NCBI GenBank assembly: GCA_003550305.1
Contig: QKYT01000109.1
Location: 25,840-67,412 of the forward strand
Direction of reading: 5' to 3'
Length of the DNA stretch: 41,573 nt
Source of the DNA: Glomus cerebriforme
Lineage: Eukaryota; Glomeromycota; Glomeromycetes; Glomerales; Glomeraceae
Shown: positions 20,970-32,429 of the stretch, piece after piece
Layout of the letters: each line of letters begins with the position of its first letter
Position numbering within the stretch: position 1 is the first letter of the stretch
Notes under the pieces: model-generated
What the model was told of the DNA's origin: nothing
Database searches by the model: none
What the model saw: the letters and a program-made list of their open reading frames with translations, nothing else
Program-made: the position numbers and the translations under genes

Positions 20970-21945
20970 ATTAAATAAAAAATCATACCCTATAATTTTT
21001 TTTAAAGTTTTCTTCATTGTGATTTTTGAGAGGTTTGGGCGTTCTTATACACATGCAGAGTCAAATAAAAAATAAGAAATATATTTTTTTTATAGGAAAA
21101 AGTGCGAACTGATATTTATTACAATTTTTTTTTATAGAAAATAATGCGAAATTATTTATTGCACTTTTTTTTATAGCATTTTCATAGAAAAAAGTGCGAA
21201 ATTATATTTATTATTAGTTTATTACTCCTTATTCTGTTATACACGTTTTTTACAATAACCAATTTTAGACTTTAGAGTTCTATATTGGATTATTCAGACA
21301 TGATCTGATGTTTTTGTTCCCTCATTTTTTTTTGTCGATTGATTCAAAAAATTAATTTCGACAAAAAAAAATAAATAATAAATAAAGAATTATTTTTTGC
21401 TAAAATTTTGGTGAATAGGCACTTTCGCGCGGGGGTTTTATATAATTTACTAGGGAAATGGAAACCTATAGAGTTTTATTTGGTTTGTATAATTGTCACA
21501 CCTGATTTTAAAATTGATTGGTTAATCACGCAGTGTGACAGACAAATCTTGACTGTGATCCTGTCCTCTCGGAGTTCGGACTACTTGTGACAGATTTGGT
21601 TTATCATAAAAACAACGTACTGCAATGTCCAAAAAATACATTTGATTTTGATTTAAAAAATACGATTTAATGCAATTTTATTTTCCGCTCATTCAAAATA
21701 ATCTTGACCAAATTTAATTATGTAGATAGTGAAGTGTAACGTCATTTGCCAGTAAGTTACCCACTAGTTACCCTAATAAATCAATAAATCGAAAGAATTG
21801 AATGAAAATTCTTGACATATTACATCAGTCATAACCTAACTAAAGATAAAAAAACAGTCTGTGATGCAATAATTTTTAAAAGAAAAAATATAGGATAAAT
21901 AGTAAAAGATCAGCGTTACACTTGCTATAAAATATGATGATGTAA
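20970..21945. other. AT-rich intergenic DNA
   Basis: This stretch holds short imperfect direct repeats around 21090-21210 (AAAAGTGCGAA followed by TTTATT, three times). No gene is seen. Confidence 0.4.
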
Positions 21946-22190
21946 CTTGGGACATACCAAATCGAACTTGGAATATAGTCAAGTTTGAGACATTCAATAT
22001 CCCAAACCTGATCATACCCTAGGTTAATTTGATCGAGTTTGGAGCATACAATGCCAAACCATATATAGATGGAACATTCGATGCCCCAAACTTGACCATC
22101 ATCTAGGTTAGTTTGGAATATGGTCAAGTTTGGGAACATTTGATACCCCAAACTCGACCATGTTCTAGGTCAATTTGGAATATGTTATAT
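21946..22190. repeat. Palindromic minisatellite-like array
   Basis: A unit beginning CCCAAACYTGAYCAT, then CTAGGTTARTTTG, then TGGTCAAGTTTGG recurs from about 22004, 22084 and 22147, with a degenerate copy before. Each unit contains the motif and its inverse, so the array can fold back on itself. No coding is implied. Confidence 0.65.
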
Positions 22191-22757
22191 AAAAGTCAAA
22201 ATTGGCATTCTAACCTCCTCATCAGTCTTTATGTAAAAATTGGTAGAGCAGGCAAAGATACCCATAGTGGATCAGGTATTTACTATCAGTCTAATCGCAA
22301 ACATATGAGAAGTTCCATAATAAAAATGATTAGTGAATAATTTTTGAATACGGACTATTTATCCGTCTGACATCCCGAAATAAATGATATAAATAATATT
22401 AGTAAATTATTCAAATAAGTTTTCGCGTCTAACATTTAATAAAGGCATGTTCAAAGAATTATACCCAATTTTTAAAAAATGGAAAATAATTGATGTAACA
22501 TGGGGAATTAAATTTTCGCAATGACAATAATTAATAGTAATTTATTAATAAACTTCAAAATTTCATAGAAAATATTCAATAATGATTTTCCTATGTTTGT
22601 GATCAGCCTGATTGTCGATAGAAAGTTCCGTCATGTTTATTCAAAATTTTAAAATATTAAAAATTGCCAAAATGAGGGGTACGATGTTATGTACCGCGTA
22701 TAATTATGACAAGAATAATTTATATAAAATTTAAATCCAAAAAAGAAAAATATCAAT
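22191..22757. other. Spacer and start of the duplicated 3' flank
   Basis: The part before about 22600 has no recognisable content. From 22600 it matches the 16840-17022 flank of copy 1. Confidence 0.5.
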
Positions 22758-23918
22758 TTACATATCGTTTTTTTCTATCATTATCGCGTCATCATTTTCT
22801 ATTCCTATTATAGAATGTGATTTTTCTTCATTATCGTCATCATTCTTTTGTTTCCCATCATTAAATTTTGTTTTTTCTTCGTTATCATCAAATTTTTCAA
22901 TCTTTCCGCATTCAATTGTGGTCATAATCAAGAAGATCCCCTCTATAAGTTCAGGTGATCGAAACAATGACAAAACCATCCTTAAGAGGAAACTTGTCCA
23001 TCTATTAAGAGAAGAATTCTTAAAAAATGATTCTTTTGTTTAATATAAATCAATAAAAATTAAGTATTTACCTTGTTATTAACACAAATATGCATAATTA
23101 GGTCTTTACCAATATTTGGTCTATATTGATCAAGAAATAACATTATTAAAGATAGTCAATCTAATAAATAATTTGAAAAGTATTGATATCTCACATATAA
23201 TGAACTTTTCGAGGATCACTTTTTTTATAATCTTCACGGATATCATATTCTTTATATTCTTTACAAATATTACAAATATCACATTCTTCGCATTTACAGT
23301 TATCATATTCTTCTCTAATCATAAATTCTATACGCCCAATATCGATATTAGCTTCATCTATTCCGTTAAAGAAATTTAAAATTAATGTATAGTTTTTGTT
23401 TATAGATTTAAATAGAATACATTTTCTTTAAACTTACCAATATAAAATTTAAGCGTCTTTTTATTTTCGTCAAAAACACATATTTCCAATTCGATTCCAT
23501 TTGAAAGGTTTAATGGAATGTATATTCCTTTTTGTAATTTAAATAATCCGTGAAGATTGTACTGGATCTTATTATCCTTTGTATAAAACTGAATTAATCT
23601 CATTAATCGTTTGAAACTGAAATTGGGATTATATACTTTACATTTCAATGTAGAATTACAATCAAAATTTCGAATATTTTCTCTATATTGGTAAAGAAAG
23701 TAACATTAGTAAAATAGTAAAACTAATGAGATAATTTTATGGTGGTTGATATCTTACATGTAGTAGGGACCATCACAAGAATCTTTTTATAATCAACTTT
23801 ACAGGAATTTCCGTCAACCATAAACTCTATGATCTTTCCGTCAAAATCTTTAGCTTTGACTTTAAAAAATTATAATATATTAAATTATTTATTTTTTTCG
23901 TGAAATTTAATAGAAATA

Positions 23919-24513
23919 NNNNNNNNNNNNNNNNNNNNNNNNNNNNNNNNNNNNNNNNNNNNNNNNNNNNNNNNNNNNNNNNNNNNNNNNNNNNNNNNNN
24001 NNNNNNNNNNNNNNNNNNNNNNNNNNNNNNNNNNNNNNNNNNNNNNNNNNNNNNNNNNNNNNNNNNNNNNNNNNNNNNNNNNNNNNNNNNNNNNNNNNNN
24101 NNNNNNNNNNNNNNNNNNNNNNNNNNNNNNNNNNNNNNNNNNNNNNNNNNNNNNNNNNNNNNNNNNNNNNNNNNNNNNNNNNNNNNNNNNNNNNNNNNNN
24201 NNNNNNNNNNNNNNNNNNNNNNNNNNNNNNNNNNNNNNNNNNNNNNNNNNNNNNNNNNNNNNNNNNNNNNNNNNNNNNNNNNNNNNNNNNNNNNNNNNNN
24301 NNNNNNNNNNNNNNNNNNNNNNNNNNNNNNNNNNNNNNNNNNNNNNNNNNNNNNNNNNNNNNNNNNNNNNNNNNNNNNNNNNNNNNNNNNNNNNNNNNNN
24401 NNNNNNNNNNNNNNNNNNNNNNNNNNNNNNNNNNNNNNNNNNNNNNNNNNNNNNNNNNNNNNNNNNNNNNNNNNNNNNNNNNNNNNNNNNNNNNNNNNNN
24501 NNNNNNNNNNNNN
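23919..24513. other. Assembly gap (595 Ns)
   Basis: The gap lies inside copy 2. By alignment with copy 1 (about 18130-18670, roughly 540 bp) it should contain the end of exon 1 and the first A-B exon pair. Any frame translated across it is meaningless. Confidence 0.99.
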
Positions 24514-25698
24514 TTTTGTTAGTTTATTCCTAATATAATACTGTACACATGCTGTTGAAGTAGCTAAAATATCTTCAGGAATTTCTTCAGTATAGTAACT
24601 TATATTTCGTGTTAAAGAAAGAATGAGTATAAATAACCAAAGTTTAACAAAATAAAAATTGATTGGCTTATATAAAATAATATAAAAAGTTTGCAAAATA
24701 TTTGGGAGATAAAAACAAATTGGAATTAAAAAATTGGGTGTAGGTAAACTAAGAATGATAAACGACAAATTGGTTGAAAACATCAACCACGATAACCACG
24801 ATAAGGGAAAAAATAATTCACTATAATTAATAGCTACAAGACTAAAACCAATATAATAAATACTTATAAAATTGAAATTCAATAAAATAAAAAAATCCTC
24901 ATATATAATATATTTACTTATAAAATAAGCTATAAACGACAGAAAACATAAAACAGCCACAGAACCAAGAATGATAATCGCACATACTAAGATAAACAAA
25001 ATCTTAAACTTGTCAAAAACACTGACGTTCACAGTCATTTGAACGACTTCAACGAAATAAAGGACTTTTGAGCTCAAGAAAGAAAAAGCCAATAAAATCC
25101 TTAAGATTATGTAGTAGTATTTATAGTATGCGGATTTTTTAATAAATTTAATTTTTTAATAGAATCATGGTTAGAAACGAAAATGATCATAAATGAAAAT
25201 AATATATAGAATACAAGATTAAAATTATGATTTTTATATATATAAACAATCCAAAATAATGAAATGATAATGTCAGAAAAAAATATATGGAATCTGATGA
25301 TCCATTTTGGGAATACACTCCCCTTTTTCCTTTTTGCTTCTTCCATTTTATTCAATCTATAATTAAAGTTGATTGTGAATACCGTACAAGTTATATTTAA
25401 AAACATGTTTAGTAACGCGAATATCATAATTTTCGAATCTTTATAAACAAAGGAAACTACTAATGGAATCAGCCAGGCTACTATATTGTATAACATATCG
25501 TCTAATATCGGCAACGCGTTCTTTTTTGAAGTCGAAGAATTCTTTACATTTAATAAAAAGAAAAAAATAGGAAAAAGTGCATTGAGAATTCCATCAAATA
25601 AATCATGATCAGATTTGTAGCCATTCTCAATATCAAAAATGGAATCTTTAACGGATGTACAATTATACTGGTAGTTATAATCGATGGTGCAATTCATA

Positions 25699-26066
25699 GG
25701 GTGCCGTCCAAAATCCCGAAACTCAAAATCCCGACAGGCCTAAATCCCGAAACTCGAAATCCCGACAGGTACAAAATCCCGAAACTCAAAATCCCGNCAG
25801 GGTCAAAATCCCGACAGGTACGAAATCCCGAAATTGGCCCGCATTAAGTTTAATGCCGCCCGGAATTAAGTTTCGGTATTTTTTTCAGAAGTTTAATAAA
25901 TCACGAATTATAATTCCGGGCAGCATTAAAGCTTAATGCGGGCCAATTTTTCGGGATTTCGTACCTGTCGGGATTTTGACCCTGTCGGGATTTTGGATTT
26001 CGGGATTTCGAGTTTCGGGATTTTGGCCTGTCGGGATTTTGAGTTTCGGGATTTCGTACCATACCC
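25699..26066. mobile_element. Fold-back element of iterated AAATCCCG motifs, 368 bp
   Basis: The element interrupts copy 2 exon 1 and can be delimited by comparison with the empty site in copy 1 (about 19833). It is flanked by an 8-bp duplication AATTCATA (25691-25698 and 26067-26074). Its ends are GGGTGCCGTCC on the left and the complement of GGGTATGGTAC on the right. Both arms consist of repeated AAATCCCGAAACTC and AAATCCCGACAGG words in opposite orientation around a core with GGCCCGCATTAAG...CTTAATGCGGGCC. There is no transposase. An 8-bp duplication suggests hAT-driven mobility, which is inference. Confidence 0.88.
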
Positions 26067-26230
26067 AATTCATATGATTGCCATCCATAAAGAAATTAAA
26101 GGATGTACCACCAACGGGTGTAGATGTAGAATTCATAGTTAATGTTTTATTGATATGTTCCAAAGAATATATTTTCAAGAACAAAATAAGATCAAACTGT
26201 TAATTTATATGGAAAAAGGAACTACTTTTT

Positions 26231-26831
26231 AATGTTGCGGGCGAAACAGAAACCCACCTGTGGGTGAAACTTCCGAAACTGTGCGAAACTAGTTTCGTCA
26301 CAACTATAAAATTCAAAACCTCCGAAGCCTATTATTGAGGGTAGTGATAATAGAAAATAAAAGTAATAAATTTTATAATAATGTATAATAATATAATATT
26401 GTGAAGTAATAAACAAATCTTCAAATTTTTATTATTATAATGTCAAAAATTAGGTTTGGGCAAGTTTCGGACACTAAGAGTTTCGGAGGTTACGGAAGTT
26501 TGGGCAAGTTTCGGAGGTATGGGCCAAGTTTCAGAATTTGGCCTTAAAAGGGGGACGTCTAAAGCGGAGCAGAATCACGTGATCATAGTGCATATCTGTC
26601 ACCCCCGCGTCACATCTTCATTTTAGATTTTTCCTAAGTATTCTAGGGACTTAAAATTTTTCGATAGGTGAAATCTTATTTATCACTTGTTATTTGTCAC
26701 ATGCATAATTTCTTAATGCCATAATTCCGGCCAAAATTTTTACGAAATCACGTGATTCTGCTCCGCTTTAGACGTACCCCTTAAAAGGCGAAACGTTTTG
26801 CCAATCACAAAACAGGTTCGCCAGCAACATT
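26231..26831. mobile_element. Non-autonomous DNA transposon with a nested insertion, 601 bp
   Basis: Ends AATGTTGCGGGCGAA and the complement of AATGTTGCTGGCGAA match at 14 of 15 positions and are flanked by a perfect 10-bp duplication ACTACTTTTT (26221-26230 and 26832-26841). Copy 1 shows the corresponding unoccupied sequence near 19980. The element landed about 95 bp upstream of the copy 2 start codon. Its body repeats AAGTTTCGGA-type words. A 9-10 bp duplication suggests the Mutator superfamily. It is itself interrupted at about 26551. Confidence 0.85.
26551..26780. mobile_element. MITE nested in the 26231-26831 element, about 230 bp
   Basis: Inverted repeats share a perfect 29-base stretch starting ACGTCTAAAGCGGAGCAG on both sides. 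The element is bounded by G4/C4 ends and an 8-10 bp duplication around CCTTAAAAGG, whose palindromic nature blurs the exact border. It inserted into the older 601-bp element. The interior includes TAATGCCATAATTCCGGCC, also seen in other repeats here. Confidence 0.82.
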
Positions 26832-26895
26832 ACTACTTTTTATGGTTAGAATAGTAAATGATATCATTTAGACAGTCATGAATGATTTACTGTAT

Positions 26896-28041
26896 TTGAT
26901 TTCAAGATATTTTAAACCAACTTTATAACTTGATATAATAATATAAAGTCAATTTTATCAATCTTGATACTGTAAGTCTGTGGTATACTTCTTAATGGAT
27001 TTTGTAGTGAACCCGAATATCAATGTTCTTGATAGACTAAAAAATTTTGGTATATTTCTTGATAAAATAGAAATTTAACCATCATTTACGCGTTTTGATT
27101 TTTTTTCTTTAGTCTTTTCTTCCTGGAAAGGATGTTAAACAATCTCCTATTTAATAAATAATAAATAAATAAATATATATATATATTATAAAATTTTATT
27201 GTTAAATATTAAAAATGGTGCACGAAATTTTCTAAGATACAAAATAATCTATCGAGAAATATACTAAAATTTTGTGTTACGCTTTAGTCTATCAAGAATA
27301 TTGCATATTTAGGTTTCACAACGAAATATATCAAGAAGTATACTTCAAGATTGATACAATGTTTGGTGATTATCCATTAATTTATTGTATAAGTCCTATA
27401 TGAACACATTATATACAGTACATTATTATATAATATAAAGTATGTCAAAATCACAAGGTTTATTATGCAATGAAAAAACTATTTACACTATTACAAAGAA
27501 TCATACCCTCTGACTCATTTTTACTTAACCAATTTTTTAAAATATATATACAGTATATACAGTCACAAAACAAAAAAAAAACAAATCTTTGTTGTTTTAA
27601 CAGAGATCGTTATTGATCGTATTCCAAGACTATCAAACTATCCCAAGGTCATATTCCGGAATGGCAACCCTTTAAAGGTAGTTTGAACCTACAGTTCAGT
27701 AGATCTCCTGATTTTTAAGAACTTATTAGGTCTAATAATCGGATCCACTATGTATATCTATTAAAACAACAAGGTTTTTTGTGTTTAAAAGGTTTTATAA
27801 TTAAATTTCAAAATCCCACTCTTCAATAATTTCAGAACTCTTTTTTTTTCACAACGAAAATGAGCTTCTTAAAAATATAGAGGTGATAAGTAAAGTCGTT
27901 GTTTTATTGTTGGTATTTTTGCAGAGCAGCACGATGCTATGCGTGGGCGGGGGCATATCATGCTTACCTTATGGTAAGCCCGTGGGTACCAGTTTCCCTT
28001 ACCCTATCCCAACCCCAACCTATCCTTATCGTATCTCAGGT
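26896..28041. other. Gene-poor AT-rich DNA
   Basis: No gene is seen. A moderately GC-rich patch at 27600-27760 might be an old coding remnant, but no frame is convincing. Confidence 0.4.
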
Positions 28042-28135
28042 ATTACCCGGGGTTTCTAACAAGTTATCCTGATACATTCAGGGCACAAAGTACCCTGGAC
28101 GTATCTGGAGTAACTTGTCAGAAATCCCGGGTAAT
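28042..28135. repeat. Strong hairpin in a GC-rich island
   Basis: Arms 28042-28083 (ATTACCCGGGGTTTCTAAC...) and 28093-28135 pair over more than 40 positions with a few mismatches, and the loop is 9 bases. The surrounding 27925-28280 is markedly GC-richer than its neighbours and contains C-rich TATCCC/CCCAACC tracts, so it is probably part of a larger mobile or repetitive element. Confidence 0.65.
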
Positions 28136-28280
28136 CCATGCACCAGGATAACTGTCTTGGATTTTGATTAGAACGACGCTTCATAATTACCCCTATCCCC
28201 ATCCCTGACCCCATTCTTATTCGTTCTTCGTACTTGCTGCAGTCCCACAGTAGAGTTGGAGGGAGGAGCATAGTGCACTT

Positions 28281-29881
28281 TTAGTAAGTCCAATATTGGT
28301 AGCGCCGTAGCATTTAACTTATTTGAGTTGTTCAGGAAATAATCATTTTATTGTTACTACAGCAAGTATTATTTTTCATGACTTGGTCTTTACTTAAAAA
28401 AAATGAACAAGTCTAAGTGGATTGTATGTGGTTCATATTAAAATATACATTAAAATTTCTCTTTGGTTATTAAAGAAACCATTGTTAAGTAATAATTTCT
28501 TTGTATAAATGTAAAAAAGGAAAATCATATTTACATTAAACCAAAAATTATAACTTGATGTATCTAAACCATTTATTATAAATAATAAAAAAATGGATAT
28601 TTCGGTGCATTCAATGTACGAGTCAAGATCTATATTATTAACCATAATTCCAAAATATAATCATCGAATTTGATTGGTAAAATTGACTATTAACATCTAT
28701 GATATTCATAATCTTGAAAGTAAGATGAACAACGAGATAACATTTGGTGTTATCTGGAAATTTTCAAATTTTACAAAAAAAAAGCATTATTGAAGAATTC
28801 TTTCAATATTTTATCGTATCTTTTTTCTTTCCAATCTTATAACTGTTATTAAATCGTCTTAAACAAACAGATGTAACGATTTTAAACTAAACACTTATAC
28901 TGAAACTATAAAATTTATAATGTCATGTATTTTATTGTTGTATAAATTCATCAATAATTGATCCAGGTTATCTAAATCTTCTATCAGAAAAACTTTTTAT
29001 TTCGTCAAAAAGGAGATAAAATTTTTTTACGTAATACCGATCACATGCCGATCATATGGTCACAGGACCTTTGGGCGAAACTTAAAATTTTTCTTTTATA
29101 TAATTGAACCCTTTAAAATGCTACAGTACCACACAATCAAATATCCATGAATATGATAACAAGTCATGTTGAAATATTTTAAATTACCTTTTTTCTGTTT
29201 CCAAGTTCAAGCAGAAATTTCGAGAGCATTAGAGGAAGAATATTATGATATCAGAAATAACTAAGAATTAAATATAATTGAAACGAGAAATACTTTTTGT
29301 AATAGTATCACACTACTCAATTCAACAATGTTGTCCATTTCTTTAACTTAATTTTATAATTTTAAAGTTTTTATGGAACAAATATTAGCAAAAATAATCT
29401 TAATTTTTCTAACCTAAACATAAATAAATTTATAACATAAATAGTTTCGAGCCATTTTAATTTATCTTTTTATAAAGAATATTTTATTTTATTCAATATG
29501 GTCGTTATAAGCATAAATAAACATAGAAAAAAAAAAGCTCCAAAAAAAACTATTCCTAAAACCGGAATTAGGAAAAAAAAAAAGACAATCCAACTAAAAT
29601 TAAATAAAGAGAAATAAAAAAGATGAAAAAATTACTTCTTGATCGCAATATCTAATGTATTCATTAAGATAAACCAATTCTTAACTTTTCCCGGTAAATT
29701 TGAATAAAAAAAAAACTCGAAATAAGAAGACAAATATAACTAAAACAGAGAATAAGATTTTGAAAAACATTAATGAATTGTAATAAAATAAAAAGATAGA
29801 AGAAAAAAAAGAAATAATAAATTTCGCCTATATTTGTGAAATGAGACATGACAAACAAGAAGATTAATTATGATTTCATTA
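28281..29881. other. AT-rich intergenic DNA
   Basis: I see nothing supportable here beyond short A/T tracts. Confidence 0.4.
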
Positions 29882-30088
29882 CCTTCTTCCGTAATATAAC
29901 GATTTACAGTTGACTCTCGTTGTTCCGAATCTTGTCCTGTTGTCATTCTTTGCACTCCTACAGCTATTCCACAAACTTGTACATCGGTTCTAAATCATCG
30001 TTATCGCATATTTCGTCGGCAATTGTTAATCCTATTTCTATGGTTTGGGTTGCTGCTCCTTTTATAAACCACCTTTTTCATTGCTCAT
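29882..30088 (-). pseudogene. Frameshifted gene fragment, unknown
   Basis: Two overlapping minus-strand frames look coding. One reads GAATQTIEIGLTIADEICDN and then DDLE; the next, after a one-base shift near 29985, reads TDVQVCGIAVGVQRMTTG, then QDSEQRESTVNRYITEEG and runs into a GTAATG donor-like site at 29881. An ATG at 30088 begins MSNEKGGL but stops at once unless the first bases are spliced out. It resembles the first exon of a protein with a conserved N-terminal segment, now out of frame. The family is not recognised. Confidence 0.4.
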
Positions 30089-32240
30089 TTTGCTAGAAAG
30101 AACAAGGTAAAGAATTTGTTAGAGAAAACTTAAAGGATTTAAAAAGATAAAAAAAGTAAAACTTTTAATAAAATTGGGTAAGGAAAAAAACCAATATACT
30201 TTAATTTAGAGTAAACTAGATAGGGTATAACGAAAAGTTTAAGTTTTAAAGCGAATGACATTTCGTGTAGTTCATTGGACAAGCCGGTCCGCTTAAACCC
30301 AGTTTTCAGAGCGGTATCTGTTCAGCCGTCTTTTAGAGCTGAACGAGTCATCCTCATCTCCAGGGACTGAACATTAGTAGGTCGAGTACGAGTAGTATAA
30401 AGTTCGATAAAGACCACACGCAACCTAATTTTAACTAACAAAAGTTATCAAATTAATATGATAAACAATCTTTCTCACCAAAATATTACAAATATTACTG
30501 GATGAGAACCGGTTAAACAAAATTCTGATTTTCCCACCATATTAAAATCTGATTATCACAATAGCAGCTAACAATTAAATTGTTTAGTCCAAGTTATGAG
30601 GATCATATGCCAATAATTACTTACCAGATAAAAAATTGTTCAACCTTTCCTTCTTTTTTTTCTTTTACTTTTCGCGCAGACTGTCTTATCGAAATCTTAT
30701 ATTATTTTTTAAAAAAATGACTGATCAGTTATCGTTATTTTTGTTACTTTTCCAAAGAAATTAATTAATTTTTGTTTTCTTTTCCTTTTTGTTGGCTTCA
30801 TTCATTTTTATATTTGAATCTATATTAGCATCTGTGTCTGTACAGTACTTACATCTCTGTTCTGACTGTTCTCACCTTTGTCCATACTTGTATCTGTTTT
30901 ATAATTTATTCATTTTTTAAATTTTTTAATAAAATATATAATTCTTCACGTATGACATTGGAATGTTTGATACTCTATAAGATTTTTTTTCTGGTAATGG
31001 AAATTCGTTTGAGGTTAAAGGACATTGACTTTCCGGAATTTGGTAAAGAATTTGTTCATTAAAAAAAAAAAAAAATCTAAAAATCTAAAAATCTAACATT
31101 GGTAATCTTATTTGGGAAACTGACCTTCCAGAAGATTTAAGCGATGTCATATTATATATATAATAAGGAAATCGCTAAATCTTTGTTCAAAACTTATATA
31201 TGTTACGACATATTTTACCAATAAGTTAGAAGAATTTTAATTTCTTGTCATCTTTAAATTTTAATTAATGACATAAACGAAATTAAATCCTATTTATGAG
31301 GAAGTTTGAATTATTTTAAAGTTCGGTTATGTGTATTTTACTCAAATCTTTCTGCACTGAAAAAGTTGAGGTATATGTTAGAAATGAAATCACTTATATC
31401 AGTTCGACAAACATTGATATTTGACGCCTGATGATCTGGAAATTTTGTGAGAATAATAGTAGAACAATGTTCATCATTATTCTATGATCTAATTTAAATT
31501 TGGAATCAAGAGTCGTTCTCAAAGACTATATGAAAATGTATTAGTTTGTTTATTCCCCCCCCCTTATCGTCAACAATGATCTCCCTTGTTACAATACTGA
31601 CAGTAGATAAGTAAGAGTGTTCTTTGTGATGATCTCATTCAAGAATGCATTACACTCAAAAAAATTAGCCCCAATTGTGTAATCTAAAGACTGATGAACT
31701 ATTTTACTTTATATAATACGTTGAAATTATTTTTATAAGAATGAATCTCAAAAGACGCGTCTTTTAGGAGATCTACTATAATATTATTATATTAATGCTC
31801 TTTTATAATGAATCTGAATAAAAATGGTTGAAAAAAATTTACAAATTATACAATGTTGGTTATAATCTATTAAGCTAGCAATATAAGATGAAATTACAAA
31901 TTGTAACAGGTAATTGATAATGATATACAGTGAATTTCTCCATAAATGTACTTTACCCTTCCTAAAATGCTGGCTCGGTCCCATCTCTAAATTCTTTATC
32001 TCTATAAATGCACACATCATAGATAAGATCGTGCATTTAAAGAGACCTAAGGGACCCAAGGGGGTGCATTTATGAAGAAAGGAACTACAGTATATGTAAA
32101 TGCTACGGCTGCTACGGATGCTACGCCATATCATGCGGAAACACGTGTTGGAATACCATAAAAATCTGACGTGATTGTGATCGTGGCTTAGATTACAACC
32201 CCCTAACTCGTTGTGAAAATATAAAATAGTTCAATGCGCT
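30089..32240. other. Intergenic DNA with minor repeats
   Basis: No gene is seen. 30240-30420 is a GC-richer patch with a small hairpin (GTTCAGC/GCTGAAC). A fold-back structure pairs TTTCTCCATAAATG (31932 onward) with CATTTATGAAGAAA (near 32070). A short GCTACGGNT tandem repeat lies at 32100-32125. Confidence 0.4.
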
Positions 32241-32429
32241 TTCTTTTTTTGAAAAGATTTTTTTTTTTTCTTTTTCTTTTTCTTTTCATCTTTTATTTTT
32301 TATCTTTACCTCTAACAAGATTTTATAGATCTTGTTTCCATCTTATCAAAAATTTTTTACTTTTAAAAAAAACTAGACCTTTTTTTTTTTTTTTTTATCC
32401 TTTCCTTTTTTTTTATATTTATTTACGTG
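32241..32429 (+). promoter_or_regulatory. Poly(T)/pyrimidine-rich leader of the telobox gene
   Basis: Long T and CTTTTT tracts cover most of the 190 bases before the ATG at 32430. Such pyrimidine tracts are common nucleosome-poor promoter or leader sequence in fungi. No clear TATA box is seen. Confidence 0.4.

Larger units (their letters stand above)
22758..26136 (-). pseudogene. Multi-pass membrane protein, copy 2, disrupted
   Basis: This is a direct paralogue of the gene at 17023-19897, starting at ATG 26136-26134. It carries several independent lesions. A 368-bp element (25699-26066) sits in exon 1 after about 22 codons. Exon 1 is frameshifted near 25140-25160. The exon 4 homologue (about 23760-23860) has lost a base. 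The exon 6 donor is GTGAGA instead of GTAAGA. The last exon has a 14-bp deletion near 22970 that brings a stop soon after its ninth codon, removing the acidic tail. The assembly gap 23919-24513 hides the homologues of the end of exon 1 and exons 2-3; its length matches copy 1. The remaining sequence is still close to copy 1, so decay is fairly recent. The exon 6 homologue keeps the full Cys cluster CKCEECDICNIC. Confidence 0.83.

Noticed and set aside
21876..22340. Opposing frames starting MGYQMFPNL and MEYGQVWEHL
   Set aside because: They translate the palindromic minisatellite array.
23827..25092. Very long minus frame across the gap
   Set aside because: Most of its length is translated Ns; it is not evidence of coding.
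25605..26142. Frames on both strands through the IPKLKIPTG-type repeats
   Set aside because: They are translations of the iterated transposon words at 25699-26066, not genes.
28056..28271. 71-codon minus frame with Cys residues
   Set aside because: It runs through a long hairpin and C-rich tracts; the structure suggests a repeat rather than a gene.
30240..30420. Possible structured RNA or tRNA in a GC-richer patch
   Set aside because: Only one 7-bp hairpin is seen; no tRNA A/B boxes, cloverleaf or known RNA consensus could be found.
31932..32075. A delimited MITE with CATAAATG ends
   Set aside because: Inverted ends are present but the flanks do not show a matching target duplication adjacent to them, so I only note it as a fold-back structure.
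31787..32134. 115-codon minus frame
   Set aside because: It overlaps a fold-back structure and tandem repeats, with no start context or motif supporting a gene.
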